From Arthrobacter agilis (GTDB lineage Bacteria; Actinomycetota; Actinomycetes; Actinomycetales; Micrococcaceae), in the NCBI RefSeq assembly GCF_006494655.1, contig NZ_VHIM01000004.1, positions 124,001 through 188,000 on the forward strand: 64,000 nt of DNA, in the 5' to 3' direction. A model generated the notes under the pieces. That model worked only from the letters and a program-made list of their open reading frames with translations, was not told the DNA's origin and ran no database searches. A program made the translations under genes and the position numbers. Below, piece after piece: positions 26,951-38,433 of this stretch (its first letter is position 1; each line of letters opens with the position of its first letter).

Positions 26951-28011
26951 CGGAACTGCTCGATGGTGCGCGTCACGGCTGCGACGGCTTTGCGCGCCCG
27001 TCGGGGAATGCCGGCGTCGAGCATCCCACCCCGTGCCTCGACGGACGCCGCGTCCCGCACGAAGGGCAGGTGGGCGAGCGGTTCGGGGCGACCGATCAGT
27101 TCCGCCACCCGCCAGGCGTCCAGGCCGTCGGCCACGGGACCTCGCAGGACGACGGCGACAGGGAGGAGGGAATGCTCCTCGACGAACACCTCGGCGGCAG
27201 CGACCCCTCGCTGGCGGGAGGGGACCAGGAGGACCAGACCGTCGCACAACCCTGCCCATGGGCGCGCAGCCATGCCGCACCCGAGGTCGACGAGCGTCAT
27301 GGGGAAGGCTCCTCGCGCGGCCTCGAGGACGGCTTCCACGGACGCAGACGCCTCACCCTGCCCCGCTGGAACCCCCGGGGCGCCGTGCGACAGGAGGGAC
27401 AGCCGACCCGCAGCCGGGAGCGCCGACCGGAGATGCTCCGAGTTCAGGGAACCGCGGACATCGGTGAGGTCGTGCCATCTCACCCCGGGGAGCTCCTCCG
27501 TGCCGAGCGCGAGATCCAGGCCCCCTCCTGCGGAAGGGCCGTCGACGAGCAGGGTCGCCGTCCCTCCCGCTGTCAGCCCCAGTGCACACCAGAAGGCCAG
27601 CGAACTGATACCGCATCCACCCACCGCACCGACGAACCCGATGAGCGTGCCGCGGGCCGTCGTCGTCATCCGTCCCCCGAGATACTCGGCGAGCCAGCCA
27701 CCACCCTGCGGCAGGACGACGACCCGGGACGAGGAGAAGTGCACGGCGGTCCCCCACGCCCTCGCCTCATCGTCCGCCGATGCCACGACCACGACGTCGT
27801 GCGCGCCGGGCAGGCGCTCGACCGCCTGATCGGCGGTGACGAGTAGGACTGTCGGGTTCAGTGCAAGCGCTTCGCCCATCCCGGGAACGAAAACCGGCCT
27901 GACACCGGCTGCAGCGCACGAGCGCGCCACCTGGTCCTGGATGTACTCCGATCCGCCGGCGAGCACCGCGAGCCGCCGCGTGTCGTCCGGTAGCCAGGTC
28001 TTCTGGGTCAT
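26947..28011 (-). CDS. CpaE/Ssd-like septum site-determining family protein
   Basis: A 354-residue MinD/CpaE-like P-loop protein at the head of the Tad operon. An N-terminal receiver-like region (1-105) precedes the ParA/MinD fold. The P-loop reads GFVGAVGGCGISSLAF, lacking both lysines of the deviant Walker A, and the Walker B-like strand is MTLVDLGCG. This resembles M. tuberculosis Ssd (Rv3660c), which is also degenerate. It likely localises the pilus machine rather than hydrolysing ATP. Confidence 0.8.
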   Translation of the reverse strand: MTQKTWLPDDTRRLAVLAGGSEYIQDQVARSCAAAGVRPVFVPGMGEALALNPTVLLVTADQAVERLPGAHDVVVVASADDEARAWGTAVHFSSSRVVVLPQGGGWLAEYLGGRMTTTARGTLIGFVGAVGGCGISSLAFWCALGLTAGGTATLLVDGPSAGGGLDLALGTEELPGVRWHDLTDVRGSLNSEHLRSALPAAGRLSLLSHGAPGVPAGQGEASASVEAVLEAARGAFPMTLVDLGCGMAARPWAGLCDGLVLLVPSRQRGVAAAEVFVEEHSLLPVAVVLRGPVADGLDAWRVAELIGRPEPLAHLPFVRDAASVEARGGMLDAGIPRRARKAVAAVTRTIEQFR

Positions 28012-28116
28012 GCTGCAAGCCTGGCCTCCGGTCCTGCGGCGTGGCAGGTCTCCGGCACCCTATGTGGACAACCCGCCGATTGCAGGAATGGCACCGCCAC
28101 CGCCGACAATGTGTCC

Positions 28117-29814
28117 ATGTACATCGCTGTGGCGCCGCCGTCGCCGGGACGCCACGCCGGCGGCGCCCGAGTGGCGCTCCAGCGCCTCGACGCCGACGGC
28201 ACGGCCCGTGGTGAAGCGGCTGTGCTGGCGAGGTCGGCGCTGTCGGCCGCCGTCGCCGAGGCAGAGACCGGACGACCGCGCTGGATCTGGGCGGGTACCA
28301 GGAGCTGGTATCCCGAGCTCCTCGCGGCCGGTGTGACGGTGGATCGCTGCTGGGACCTGGGCCTGAGCAGGGCGATCCTGGCCTCCACGCCGTCGTGCCG
28401 GTCCTCGCCCTACATCGACCGGTTGCGCTCGGGCGCGCAGTCGGCCGACGGCGTCGAACCGCCCCGGACCCTGCTTCCGCCACCACCTCCCCCGAACCAG
28501 CACTCGCTGTTCGAGGAGCCGCGCGCACAGGTAGGACCGTTCCTGGACGACGTCGTCGAGGAGTTCCGCCTGCAGATGGACGCCGTCGAGCACTCCAGGG
28601 ACCCACGGCGGTTGAACCTCCTCATCGCGGCGGAGTCGGCGGGCGCCCTGATCGCCGGGGAGATGGAGCATGAAGGACTGCCGTGGCGCAGGGATGTCCA
28701 TGAGGAACTGCTGGAGTCGATGCTCGGGCCCCGCCCGCCCGAGGGTGGCCGTCCGGCAGCGATGGAGCGGCTCGCAGCGGAACTCCGCGCTGCACTGGGC
28801 AACCCGGGGCTGAACCCTGACTCGCCCCAGGACGTGTTGCGGGCCCTGCACCGCGCAGGCATCGAGGTGAAGACCACCCGGTCCTGGGAGCTCGAGCAAC
28901 AGCAGCACCCGGCTGTCGGGCCGCTTCTGGCCTACAAGAAGCTGTCCCGCCTGCTGACGGCGAACGGCTGGACCTGGCTCGATACGTGGATCCACGACGG
29001 ACGGTTCAGGCCGGAGTACGTGGTGGGCGGTGTGGTGTCCGGTCGGTGGGCATCGCGCGGTGGCGGCGCGCTCCAGATCCCGCGACAGGTGCGCGACGCC
29101 GTGCGTGCGGACGAGGGCCACGTCTTCGTCGTGGCGGATGCCGCCCAGCTCGAACCGAGGGTCCTGGCCGCGCTCGGCCGCGATTCCGCCCTGGCCGCGG
29201 CCGCCAGGGGCCGGGACCTCTACCAGGGCATCGCCGACCAGGGTTTCGGTGGTGACCGGGCCAAGGCCAAGCTGGCCATGCTCGGCGCCATGTACGGCGC
29301 AACCAGTGGTGAGTCGGGGCGCCTGATGCCGCAGCTGACCCGCTCGTACCCCGACGCCATCGCCGTCGTCGAGGTCGCCGCGAGAGCCGGTGAGGCGGGC
29401 GACGGCGTCTCCAGCCATCTCGGGCGCGGATGCCCGCCCGCGTCCGAGGCATGGCGGCAGAAACAGCGTACGACGACGGCGGAGGAGCAGCGGCGGGCGG
29501 ACGGCGCGGCCCGCGCGCGGGGGCGCTTCACGCGGAACTTCGTGGTGCAGGCGTCCGCTGCCGAGTGGGCCCTCTGCTGGCTGGCAGAGATCCGACGGCG
29601 TCTTGCCGCAAGCGACATCCCGAGCCCCCGGAGCCGCATCGCGTTCTTCCTCCATGATGAAGTGGTCCTGCATGTGCCGGCACCCCTGGCTGCGCAGGCC
29701 GAGACGATCCTGGAGGACGCAGCACGGGCCGCGACGCGCCTGATCTTCGGCGACATCCCGTTGGAGTTCGCGATCTCGGTCGTCTCCGTCACCTCGTACG
29801 CAGACGCGAAGTAA
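28117..29814 (+). CDS. Bifunctional 3'-5' exonuclease/DNA polymerase, family A
   Basis: A 565-residue PolA-like enzyme, shorter than DNA polymerase I and lacking the 5' nuclease. Polymerase motif A is VADAAQLEPRVLAALG, motif B RAKAKLAMLGAMYG (Leu replaces the usual Phe), and motif C FLHDEVVLHV. The N-terminal 190 residues would be the exonuclease-like domain but are poorly conserved. Similar proteins are common in actinobacteria as a second family A polymerase, probably for repair. An in-frame GTG lies six bases upstream of the chosen ATG. Confidence 0.87.
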   Translation: MYIAVAPPSPGRHAGGARVALQRLDADGTARGEAAVLARSALSAAVAEAETGRPRWIWAGTRSWYPELLAAGVTVDRCWDLGLSRAILASTPSCRSSPYIDRLRSGAQSADGVEPPRTLLPPPPPPNQHSLFEEPRAQVGPFLDDVVEEFRLQMDAVEHSRDPRRLNLLIAAESAGALIAGEMEHEGLPWRRDVHEELLESMLGPRPPEGGRPAAMERLAAELRAALGNPGLNPDSPQDVLRALHRAGIEVKTTRSWELEQQQHPAVGPLLAYKKLSRLLTANGWTWLDTWIHDGRFRPEYVVGGVVSGRWASRGGGALQIPRQVRDAVRADEGHVFVVADAAQLEPRVLAALGRDSALAAAARGRDLYQGIADQGFGGDRAKAKLAMLGAMYGATSGESGRLMPQLTRSYPDAIAVVEVAARAGEAGDGVSSHLGRGCPPASEAWRQKQRTTTAEEQRRADGAARARGRFTRNFVVQASAAEWALCWLAEIRRRLAASDIPSPRSRIAFFLHDEVVLHVPAPLAAQAETILEDAARAATRLIFGDIPLEFAISVVSVTSYADAK

Positions 29815-29893
29815 CAGGAGCCCGCCCGTCACACCCGGAGCAGACCGTTGTGTCCGCATACGCGACGCCCCTCGCCGACCGGCCCGGGCAGGC

Positions 29894-30700
29894 TCACAGC
29901 GGTGCGGGTATCTCCATCGACTCGTCCCACGGGAGCGTCCAGCCGAGACCCTCGAAGACCGCGTCCAGCAGCATCGCCGTGAAGCCCCAGATGACGACGT
30001 GGGGCGTCAGGAACGCCGGTGTCCGACTGACGAAGCCTTCACGGTGGAGCACGGCCGTCCTCCGGTTGGCCGCGTCCAGGAGGGCGTCGACGGAGCACCG
30101 GAACACGTGCTCGGACTCGCCCCTGTCCATGACCCGGACCGGTGACTGACGAGCCCACCAGCCGAGCACCGGGGTGACCATGAAGTTGCTGATCGGCAGA
30201 CCGACCTCGGGAAGCAGTCCCAGGATCTCGACGCCCGAGGGATCGAGGCCGGTCTCCTCCTGCGCCTCCCGCAATGCGGCCGCCCCCTCGTCCACATCAC
30301 CGGCATCGGTGGCGCCACCGGGAAACGCGACCTGTCCGGGATGGTTCGACAGTCCGGCCGACCGCATCACGAACAGAAGGTCCAGGCCGTGCAGGGCGTC
30401 CGCCGGGCCCGAACGGCTCGGATCGGCGCCGCCCCGTCCTGCACCGGCCCCGCTCGGGGCGTCGCCGAACAGGATGAGCACCGCCGCCCGTCGACTCGTC
30501 AGCGGATCGAGCGCAGCGAGTTGCCATCCGTCGCGGCGCAGGAGCCCCGTCCCCGACGCGGCCGTCGCCCGGACCCAGGCGGCCACGTGGTCGCGGAGCG
30601 TTCCGGGCCCGGTCCCGGCTCCAGGGCCGGAACCGTCGGCCGCACCATCGAGGCGCGGTCCTTGCCCCGCACCGGTCGAAGGGCGCGGGTGCTCAGGCAC
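29894..30700 (-). CDS. Nudix hydrolase, CoA pyrophosphatase type
   Basis: A 268-residue Nudix protein. The catalytic box reads [20 protein letters not shown] then EETGLD, preceded by the CoA-type signature [13 protein letters not shown]. This matches the NudL/YeaB subfamily, which cleaves CoA and its derivatives, and the Rv3672c position between nth and marP. It starts at GTG 30700 overlapping the nth stop by eight bases, so it is translated with nth. Confidence 0.88.
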   Translation of the reverse strand: MPEHPRPSTGAGQGPRLDGAADGSGPGAGTGPGTLRDHVAAWVRATAASGTGLLRRDGWQLAALDPLTSRRAAVLILFGDAPSGAGAGRGGADPSRSGPADALHGLDLLFVMRSAGLSNHPGQVAFPGGATDAGDVDEGAAALREAQEETGLDPSGVEILGLLPEVGLPISNFMVTPVLGWWARQSPVRVMDRGESEHVFRCSVDALLDAANRRTAVLHREGFVSRTPAFLTPHVVIWGFTAMLLDAVFEGLGWTLPWDESMEIPAPL

Positions 30701-31496
30701 CCAGACCGTGGCCCGCAGCACGCAACTCGGCGCGACTCTTCCCGGACCGCATGAGCTCGAGCAGTTCTCCACGGCCAGGTGCCAGTTCGTATTTGAGCAG
30801 CTTCGCCGCCTTGATCGGGTCCACCTCGCCCTCTCCATAGGCAGGGCAGAGCGCGGCGACAGGGCACACGCCGCAGGCCGGCTTCTTGGCGTGGCAGATC
30901 CGACGCCCATGGAAGACCACGTGATGGGACAGCGCCGTCCAGTCCTTCCGGTCGAAGAGGACGCCGACGTCGAGCTCCACCTTCACCGGATCGTCGGATG
31001 TGGTCCAGCGGAAGCGGCGGGCCAGCCGGCCGAAATGTGTGTCCACGGTGATACCGGGCACATCGAACGCGTTCCCGAGCACCACATTGGCCGTCTTGCG
31101 GCCCACACCGGGGAGGGTCACCAGATCGTTCAGTCGCCCGGGTACTTCGCCGTCGAACTCGTCGACAAGACGTCGCGAGAGCGAGAGCAGACTGTTCGCC
31201 TTCGCCCGGTAGAAGCCAGTGGGCCGGATGATCTCCTGGAGTTCCGACTCATCCGCCTCGGCCAGGGCACGCGCGTCCGGATACCGCGCGAACAGCGCCG
31301 GTGTCGTGAGGTTCACGCGCACGTCGGTCGTCTGCGCGGACAGGACGGTGGCCACCAGCAACTCGAACGCGTTGTGGAAGTCGAGTTCGGCCACAGCGTA
31401 GGGATAGGTCTCCGCGAGGATGCGATTGATCCTGCGAGCGCGTCGCTTCAGGGCGACGGGCGCCTCCTCCTCGATCTTCGCTTTCCTGCCTGCCAC
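30693..31496 (-). CDS. nth: Endonuclease III
   Basis: A 267-residue DNA glycosylase/AP lyase that removes oxidised pyrimidines. The helix-hairpin-helix [13 protein letters not shown] contains catalytic K134, the active-site aspartate is D152 in [11 protein letters not shown], and the [4Fe-4S] cluster ligands are C201, C208, C211 and C217 (Cx6Cx2Cx5C). Start and length fit the family. It is followed by the overlapping Nudix gene and preceded by a strong hairpin. Confidence 0.96.
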   Translation of the reverse strand: MAGRKAKIEEEAPVALKRRARRINRILAETYPYAVAELDFHNAFELLVATVLSAQTTDVRVNLTTPALFARYPDARALAEADESELQEIIRPTGFYRAKANSLLSLSRRLVDEFDGEVPGRLNDLVTLPGVGRKTANVVLGNAFDVPGITVDTHFGRLARRFRWTTSDDPVKVELDVGVLFDRKDWTALSHHVVFHGRRICHAKKPACGVCPVAALCPAYGEGEVDPIKAAKLLKYELAPGRGELLELMRSGKSRAELRAAGHGLGA

Positions 31497-31533
31497 GGTG
31501 GATCTCCTTCCAGCGGAAACGATCGGACGTCGG

Positions 31534-31562
31534 CCGAGCCGGCCGGGAACCGGCCGGCTCGG
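31534..31562 (-). terminator. Terminator hairpin downstream of the membrane protein gene
   Basis: Perfect 13-base stem CCGAGCCGGCCGG / CCGGCCGGCTCGG with a GAA loop, immediately after the stop at 31566 and before nth. Confidence 0.7.
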
Positions 31563-31565
31563 TGG

Positions 31566-32921
31566 TCAGTCGCGCGGAGCGCGCTCGATGTTGCGAAGAT
31601 CCCGGAGTATCCCGACGGCCCCCGTGCGCTTGTCCTGTACCAGGAAGTCGTGGCCGCGATCCTCGATGCCCACTTCCCAATCACCGGGCTGCAGGACGAA
31701 GACCTGGCGGCCGGTGTCCTCGTCGAAGACCGGACGCGGGGACCCGACCGCGAACCAGAAGGCCTCGACGACCGGCTCCTCGTCGGCGGACCGGGTCGCC
31801 GTGATGGGCTCCTGGCGGTTCTTCCCGGAAACGGCGTCCGTCTCCCGCGTGGCAGCAGGGTCATCGCGGACGACGTCCTGCGCCCTCGTCGCGTCCACGC
31901 CGTCGGGGGACCCCTGGTCCTCGTCCCCCGTCTGTTCATTCCTCTCGCTGGATGCATCCGGGCCGACAGCGTGCGATCCGCTCTCCGACGCGTGCTGCTC
32001 GCGGTCCGGGCCCTGCGCATCAATGCCATCGCTCGGGGACTCGGCGTCCCCGAGGGACTCTGCAGCCCGGCGTTCGAGCCCGGACTGCCCGGACGCCGCC
32101 GGCCCTGCACCGACTGCACCCGCTCCACCCGCACCGTAGAGCCCTGCTCCGTTCTGCCGCACGGCAGCAGCGGCCGGATTGATACCGGGTTCGGAATAGT
32201 CCGCGGAGGCCGATGGTGAATCGTCCGCGGTGGAACCCCGCCCGGTCATCGCTCCGATACGTGCACGCAGACCCGATCCGAGCTTGCCTGCAGCCGTGCC
32301 GGTGCCGTCCGTCGCGCCGCTGTCGTCCGCGTCCCGAGTGCTGCCGAACGCCTCGCCAGGGTGCTGCTCGTCCTTCGGGGACGACGTGGATGCCGACGGA
32401 CGGGGGCGCGCAGTGGTGATGGGCCGCGCCGCTGCATGCGCGACGACCTCGGGGCGCTCCGCGAAATCGTTCCTGAACACCGGCAGGAAGGGCCCGACGA
32501 CGGTGGTGGCCAGCATGGCGAGCGCACCGAGCAGGGCTACCAGCGGCCCTGCGTGGAACGCGGTGACCGTGCTCAGGAAGAAGAAGGTGGTGGCGAGGAC
32601 CGCCGCGACCGAAGCGAACTGGTCGACGGACAGGGAGCCCACCCGGAGTCCGTCCGAGCCCAGGCGGCGACCTGCAAGGAGCGCAAGCGCAATGACCGGC
32701 AGCAGGATGCCGATGCCGATGAAGAACAGCGGCTCACTGTTCCAGAAATTCACGTAACGCACCATGCCATCGAGGAACGGAAGCAGAGTTCCGATGAAGA
32801 CGAGGGCCACCCCTCCTCCGAAGACTGTTTCCCGAAGCGTGAACGGCCCCACGGCGGCGTGACTCGGCCCGCCGAGATCGCTCTCCCCAGCGGCTCGCTG
32901 CCCCTCGGATGCTTCGGTCAT
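31566..32921 (-). CDS. Membrane protein with long disordered segment, unknown function
   Basis: A 451-residue protein. Four hydrophobic helices lie in residues 25-150 (for example VFGGGVALVFIGTLLPFL and LFFIGIGILLPVIALALL). A 210-residue region rich in Ala, Gly, Ser, Asp and Glu follows, probably disordered. It ends in a compact domain of about 70 residues: EAFWFAVGSPRPVFDEDTG to LRDLRNIERAP. I do not recognise a family. GGGAG precedes the ATG. It is divergent from acs. Confidence 0.75.
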   Translation of the reverse strand: MTEASEGQRAAGESDLGGPSHAAVGPFTLRETVFGGGVALVFIGTLLPFLDGMVRYVNFWNSEPLFFIGIGILLPVIALALLAGRRLGSDGLRVGSLSVDQFASVAAVLATTFFFLSTVTAFHAGPLVALLGALAMLATTVVGPFLPVFRNDFAERPEVVAHAAARPITTARPRPSASTSSPKDEQHPGEAFGSTRDADDSGATDGTGTAAGKLGSGLRARIGAMTGRGSTADDSPSASADYSEPGINPAAAAVRQNGAGLYGAGGAGAVGAGPAASGQSGLERRAAESLGDAESPSDGIDAQGPDREQHASESGSHAVGPDASSERNEQTGDEDQGSPDGVDATRAQDVVRDDPAATRETDAVSGKNRQEPITATRSADEEPVVEAFWFAVGSPRPVFDEDTGRQVFVLQPGDWEVGIEDRGHDFLVQDKRTGAVGILRDLRNIERAPRD

Positions 32922-33080
32922 GGCGTTCTCCCGTTCGTAGCGCTGGTCGTCCGACACGGGAAAGGCCCGCGGACACTGAGTACCTGCTTCCACCCTAGCC
33001 ACCGCCCCGGTCCTTCTCCACCAATCGGGGCCCCCGCCGGAGCGCCGCTCACCGCACAATCGCGGCAGCTCGGCTAACCG

Positions 33081-33124
33081 CGTGTGACGCCCGGCACACG
33101 CGGGGCGGAAGAAGTCGGTAGTGT
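33081..33124 (+). promoter_or_regulatory. acs promoter with Crp/GlxR-type box
   Basis: CGTGTG-n8-CACACG (33081-33100) contains TGTGA-n6-GCACA, nine of ten bases of the Crp consensus. TAGTGT at 33119-33124 is a -10 box. The predicted start near 33131 puts the box centre at about -40.5, a class II activator position. A crp gene lies at 50468. The remaining 32922-33080 gap shows nothing else. Confidence 0.5.
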
Positions 33125-33218
33125 TCCCGTGGAGCACACCGGGGTGCGGCGATTCCTCACAGCACCGCCGGATCGCTCCATCGAATCTGTCATCGGACAC
33201 GTCACAAAGGGGTACAAC

Positions 33219-35177
<1,959 letters not shown>

Positions 35178-35220
35178 CGCGCACGAGCCGGAACCGACAG
35201 GACGGGCGCAGGGCAGGGAC

Positions 35221-35254
35221 GCGGAAGGCCCCGGCAGGTGCCGGGGCCTTCCGC
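35221..35254. terminator. Bidirectional terminator between acs and ohr
   Basis: Perfect 16-base stem starting GCGGAAGGCCCCGGCA with a two-base loop, between convergent genes. Its outer ten bases match the terminator at 60031. Confidence 0.75.
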
Positions 35255-35268
35255 GTGTCCTGGCGCGC

Positions 35269-35691
35269 TCAGCCGATCGTGGCGTCGACCGTGACCTCGA
35301 TGTTGCCGCGGGTCGCATTCGAGTAGGGGCACACCTGGTGCGCCTGCTCGACGAGGGCGTCCGCCGTCTCCTGGTCCACGCCGCCGATCTCGGCGTGCAG
35401 GGCGACGGCGAGCTGGAAGGCGCCGCCGTCGACCGGGTTGATGCTGACCTCGGCCGTGACCGCGGTGTCGCTGATCTTCGCCTTGCTGCGACCGGCCACG
35501 AGCTTCAGCGCGCTGTGGAAGCAGGCAGCGTAGCCGACGGCGAAGAGCTGCTCGGGATTCGTTGCACCGCCGGCACCGCCCATCTCCTTCGGAACGGCCA
35601 GATCGACCACGAGCTGCCCGTCATCGGTGCGTGCCTCGCCGTTACGCCCGTCGCCCGTCGCGGTGGCCACTGCCGTGTAGAGAGCACTCAT
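35269..35691 (-). CDS. Organic hydroperoxide resistance protein (Ohr/OsmC family)
   Basis: A 140-residue thiol peroxidase. The two catalytic cysteines are C57 in GYAACFHSALK and C121 in HQVCPYSNATRGN, typical of Ohr. It reduces organic hydroperoxides with lipoyl-type reductants. AAAGGA lies eight bases before ATG 35691. It is divergent from a TetR gene with a large palindrome between them, rather than the more usual OhrR (MarR) partner. Confidence 0.93.
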   Translation of the reverse strand: MSALYTAVATATGDGRNGEARTDDGQLVVDLAVPKEMGGAGGATNPEQLFAVGYAACFHSALKLVAGRSKAKISDTAVTAEVSINPVDGGAFQLAVALHAEIGGVDQETADALVEQAHQVCPYSNATRGNIEVTVDATIG

Positions 35692-35737
35692 GGTCTCGAT
35701 CCTTTCGTCGCGGCTGCCTCGATGGCACCCGATGCAC

Positions 35738-35763
35738 AAGTAGACTAACTAGTAACTCTACTT
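35738..35763. promoter_or_regulatory. TetR operator candidate between ohr and tetR
   Basis: A 26-base near-palindrome with arms AAGTAGA / TCTACTT and central ACTAGT; 22 of 26 positions are symmetric. It lies 47 bases from ohr and 44 from tetR in an AT-rich patch, suiting control of both genes. Confidence 0.6.
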
Positions 35764-35807
35764 TCCCCAAATCTCCCCCGCCCCCTTTCGAGACGCCACA
35801 ATGGAGC

Positions 35808-36392
35808 ATGATGACCGCTCAGCTACCCGTCCGCGATCGCATCCTCGCCTCGGCGACCACGCTGTTCGACACCACGAGCATCCGCTCGGTCAGCGCCGAC
35901 CGCGTCATCGCCGACGCCGGCACCACCAAGGTGACCTTCTACCGGCACTTCCCTTCGAAGGACCACCTCGTGGTCGCCTACCTCGACCGGCACCTGGACC
36001 TGCTGCAGGAAGCCGTCGAGAAGGAGCGCGCCGCCGGCCACGACGCCTGCACCATCCTGCTGCGGCTCGCCGCAGCGAACGGCAGCGCCGCGTGCCGGCC
36101 GGGATTCCGCGGCTGCATTTTCATCAACGCCGCCGCGGAGTACCCGGCCGAGGGCAATTCGGTACGCGGCGCCGTCGCCAGGTACCGCGTCTGGCTGCAC
36201 GGCGTCGTCGTCGGCCTGCTGCGGGACCTCGGGGTGGACGAGCCGGACGTCGTCTCCGATCAGCTGATCATGCTGCGCGACGGCGCCATGGTGCATGGCT
36301 ACATGGCCGATCCGACCGCCGTGGCCGAGTCGCTGGTGACGGCGGGACGCGCGATCATCGGGGCACATCTCCGCAGCCCGCTGCCGGCCTGA
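35808..36392 (+). CDS. TetR/AcrR family transcriptional regulator
   Basis: A 194-residue regulator. The N-terminal HTH reads RDRILASATTLFDTTSIRSV then DRVIADAGTTKVTFYRHFPS, followed by KDHLVVAYLDRHLD. The ligand domain contains CRPGFRGCIFINAAAEYP; its cysteines could sense oxidants, but that is inference. It is divergent from ohr with an operator-like palindrome between them, so ohr is its likely target. Two adjacent ATG codons follow GGAG; the first is used. Confidence 0.88.
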   Translation: MMTAQLPVRDRILASATTLFDTTSIRSVSADRVIADAGTTKVTFYRHFPSKDHLVVAYLDRHLDLLQEAVEKERAAGHDACTILLRLAAANGSAACRPGFRGCIFINAAAEYPAEGNSVRGAVARYRVWLHGVVVGLLRDLGVDEPDVVSDQLIMLRDGAMVHGYMADPTAVAESLVTAGRAIIGAHLRSPLPA

Positions 36393-36472
36393 TCCGGCGG
36401 CAGTCTCCCCGCCAGTGTGACGTTCGTCCTGAAACGTGGCCCGCCCGCCGGTGCGGGAGGACAATCTTCACC

Positions 36473-37798
36473 GTGTCCACTACCGTGCAGCAGCCCCCCG
36501 TCACGAATCCGCGCATGGCCCGCCGCGTCGCCGGTGCCTCCTTCGTCGGAACAGCCCTCGAGTCCTACGACTTCTACGTCTTCGGCACGGCCGCCGCACT
36601 GGTGTTCAATGTCGTCTTCTTCACCGGGCAGGATCCCGTGGCCGGCACGCTCTCGGCCTTCCTCGTCTTCGCGATGGGATTCGTCGCCCGACCTCTCGGC
36701 GCCATCCTCTTCGGCCACCTCGGCGACCGGATCGGCCGGAAGCGCACGCTGATCTGGACCATCACCCTGATGGGCCTCGCCACGGGGACCGTGGGCCTGC
36801 TGCCGGACTACAACGCCATCGGCATCTGGGCGCCCATCATCCTGACGGCGCTGCGGTTCATCCAGGGACTGTCCCTGGGCGGTGAGTGGGGAGGCTCCAT
36901 CCTCATCGCGACCGAGCACGCCGAACCGCGCAAGCGCGCGCTCTACGCGTCCATCCCCCAGCTCGGCTCACCCGTGGGCACCATGCTCATCTCGGCCATC
37001 TTCCTGGTGCTCGCCGTCGTCGCCCCCGACATCATGACCACCTGGGGCTGGCGGATACCGTTCCTTCTCGCCTTCCCCTTCCTCGCCGTCGCGATCTACC
37101 TCCGCCTCGCCATCGACGAGACCCCTGTCTTCAAGCAGGCGAGCCAGGGCCACCAGCTGCCCCGTATCCCGTTCGTCGAGGTCCTGAAGTCCCAGCCCGT
37201 CGCCATCGTCGTCGCCATCGCGTCCGCGGTCCTCGGGATCGGCTCCTACTTCCTGATGGTCACCTACACGCAGGCCTACGGCACGGAGACGCTCGGCCTG
37301 TCCGAAGCGACCGTCCTCAACGCAGCGCTCATCGGCTCGATCCTCCAGCTCGTCACGATCCCGGCGTTCGGCTATCTCGCGATGCGCATCGGATCCGCGA
37401 GGGTGGTCGCGGGCGGCGCGCTCGGGACGGCGCTGATCGCGTTCCCCCTGTACTGGGTCATCAGCATCGCCGACGAGCCGATGTACATCGCCGCGATCAT
37501 CCTGGGCGGCATCCTGCCCACCGCGAGCTGGGCGGCCCTCGGCGGTCTCATGGCGGACATCTTCAAGCCGGCGACAGCGTTCACCGCGCTCTCCTTCGCC
37601 TACAGCATCGCCGCGATCATCGCAGGATTCGCGCCCTCGATCACCCAGCAGTTCGGCATCGCGACGGATGGAGCGTGGTGGCACCCGGGCGTCGTCCTCG
37701 CCGCCATGAGCCTGATCACCCTGGCGGGCGCACTCGGCGCCGTCGGGTTGCGCTCACGGCTCGCCGATCCGGCGGCCGCCGGCACGCGTGGGGCATAG
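36473..37798 (+). CDS. MFS transporter, metabolite:H+ symporter (MHS) family
   Basis: A 441-residue twelve-helix symporter. The MHS signatures are [20 protein letters not shown] near the start, [13 protein letters not shown] after helix 3, and [23 protein letters not shown]. Relatives carry shikimate, proline/betaine, citrate or ketoglutarate. The dehydroquinase gene starts seven bases downstream, which points to shikimate-pathway or quinate-type substrates. The GTG start has GGGAGGA 12 bases upstream. Confidence 0.9.
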   Translation: MSTTVQQPPVTNPRMARRVAGASFVGTALESYDFYVFGTAAALVFNVVFFTGQDPVAGTLSAFLVFAMGFVARPLGAILFGHLGDRIGRKRTLIWTITLMGLATGTVGLLPDYNAIGIWAPIILTALRFIQGLSLGGEWGGSILIATEHAEPRKRALYASIPQLGSPVGTMLISAIFLVLAVVAPDIMTTWGWRIPFLLAFPFLAVAIYLRLAIDETPVFKQASQGHQLPRIPFVEVLKSQPVAIVVAIASAVLGIGSYFLMVTYTQAYGTETLGLSEATVLNAALIGSILQLVTIPAFGYLAMRIGSARVVAGGALGTALIAFPLYWVISIADEPMYIAAIILGGILPTASWAALGGLMADIFKPATAFTALSFAYSIAAIIAGFAPSITQQFGIATDGAWWHPGVVLAAMSLITLAGALGAVGLRSRLADPAAAGTRGA

Positions 37799-37805
37799 TG
37801 GGGGC

Positions 37806-38261
37806 ATGACGCCGGTACGCATCCCCAGCATCCTCGTGGTCAACGGTCCCAACCTCAATCTGCTCGGCACGCGGGAGCCGGCCGTGTACGGGACGGCGAC
37901 GCTCGACGACGTCGTCCGGCTCGCCGACGACACCGCGCAGGCGGCCGGCTGCGCGACGACGGCGGTGCAGTCCAACCACGAGGGTGAACTGATCGACGCC
38001 ATCCACGCCGCAAGGACCACGTCCGACGGCATCGTGATCAACGCCGGCGCCTTCACGCACACGTCGATCGCCATCCGGGACGCCCTCGCCGGAGTCGGCC
38101 TTCCCGTCGTCGAGGTGCACATCAGCAACGTCCACCGCCGCGAGGACTTCCGGCACCACTCCTACATCTCCGGGGTCGCCGACGCCGTGATCGTGGGAGC
38201 CGGGATCGACGGCTACCGCCTCGCCGTCGAGCACCTCGCGCGCCGCCTCACCGGCGTCTGA
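37806..38261 (+). CDS. aroQ: Type II 3-dehydroquinate dehydratase
   Basis: A 151-residue dodecamer-forming enzyme that interconverts 3-dehydroquinate and 3-dehydroshikimate. [17 protein letters not shown] holds the catalytic arginine and tyrosine; [24 protein letters not shown] and [17 protein letters not shown] complete the site. It follows the MHS transporter by seven bases, so it may serve uptake and use of quinate-like compounds rather than only biosynthesis. GGGGG precedes the ATG. Confidence 0.95.
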   Translation: MTPVRIPSILVVNGPNLNLLGTREPAVYGTATLDDVVRLADDTAQAAGCATTAVQSNHEGELIDAIHAARTTSDGIVINAGAFTHTSIAIRDALAGVGLPVVEVHISNVHRREDFRHHSYISGVADAVIVGAGIDGYRLAVEHLARRLTGV

Positions 38262-38274
38262 CGCCGGGGCGGGC

Positions 38275-38297
38275 TCGGCCGGATCGAACCCGGCCGA
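38275..38297 (+). terminator. Hairpin downstream of aroQ
   Basis: Arms TCGGCCGG / CCGGCCGA with a seven-base loop, 14 bases after the aroQ stop. Its minus strand resembles a tRNA T-arm but no tRNA surrounds it. Confidence 0.6.
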
Positions 38298-38433
38298 TCC
38301 CTCGCTCGCCTGCACCCTGCCGCTCCGTCGGATGCCCGGGGCCGGGCGCTGCCCAGGGCATCGTTCCCGAAAAGTTAGCCCGCCCTGCGCCGGTCGGGCG
38401 AGGATGACCCCGGCCATAGGGCACGATGGTGCC

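Noticed and set aside
28063..28071. DnaA box-like TGTGGACAA before the Tad operon, with AGTGGATAA at 24166
   Set aside because: Two isolated, imperfectly matched sites 4 kb apart without other origin features.
38275..38297. Possible tRNA: the minus strand has a T-arm-like GCCGG, TTCGAT loop, CCGGC
   Set aside because: No acceptor, D or anticodon arm surrounds it; it fits a terminator after aroQ.
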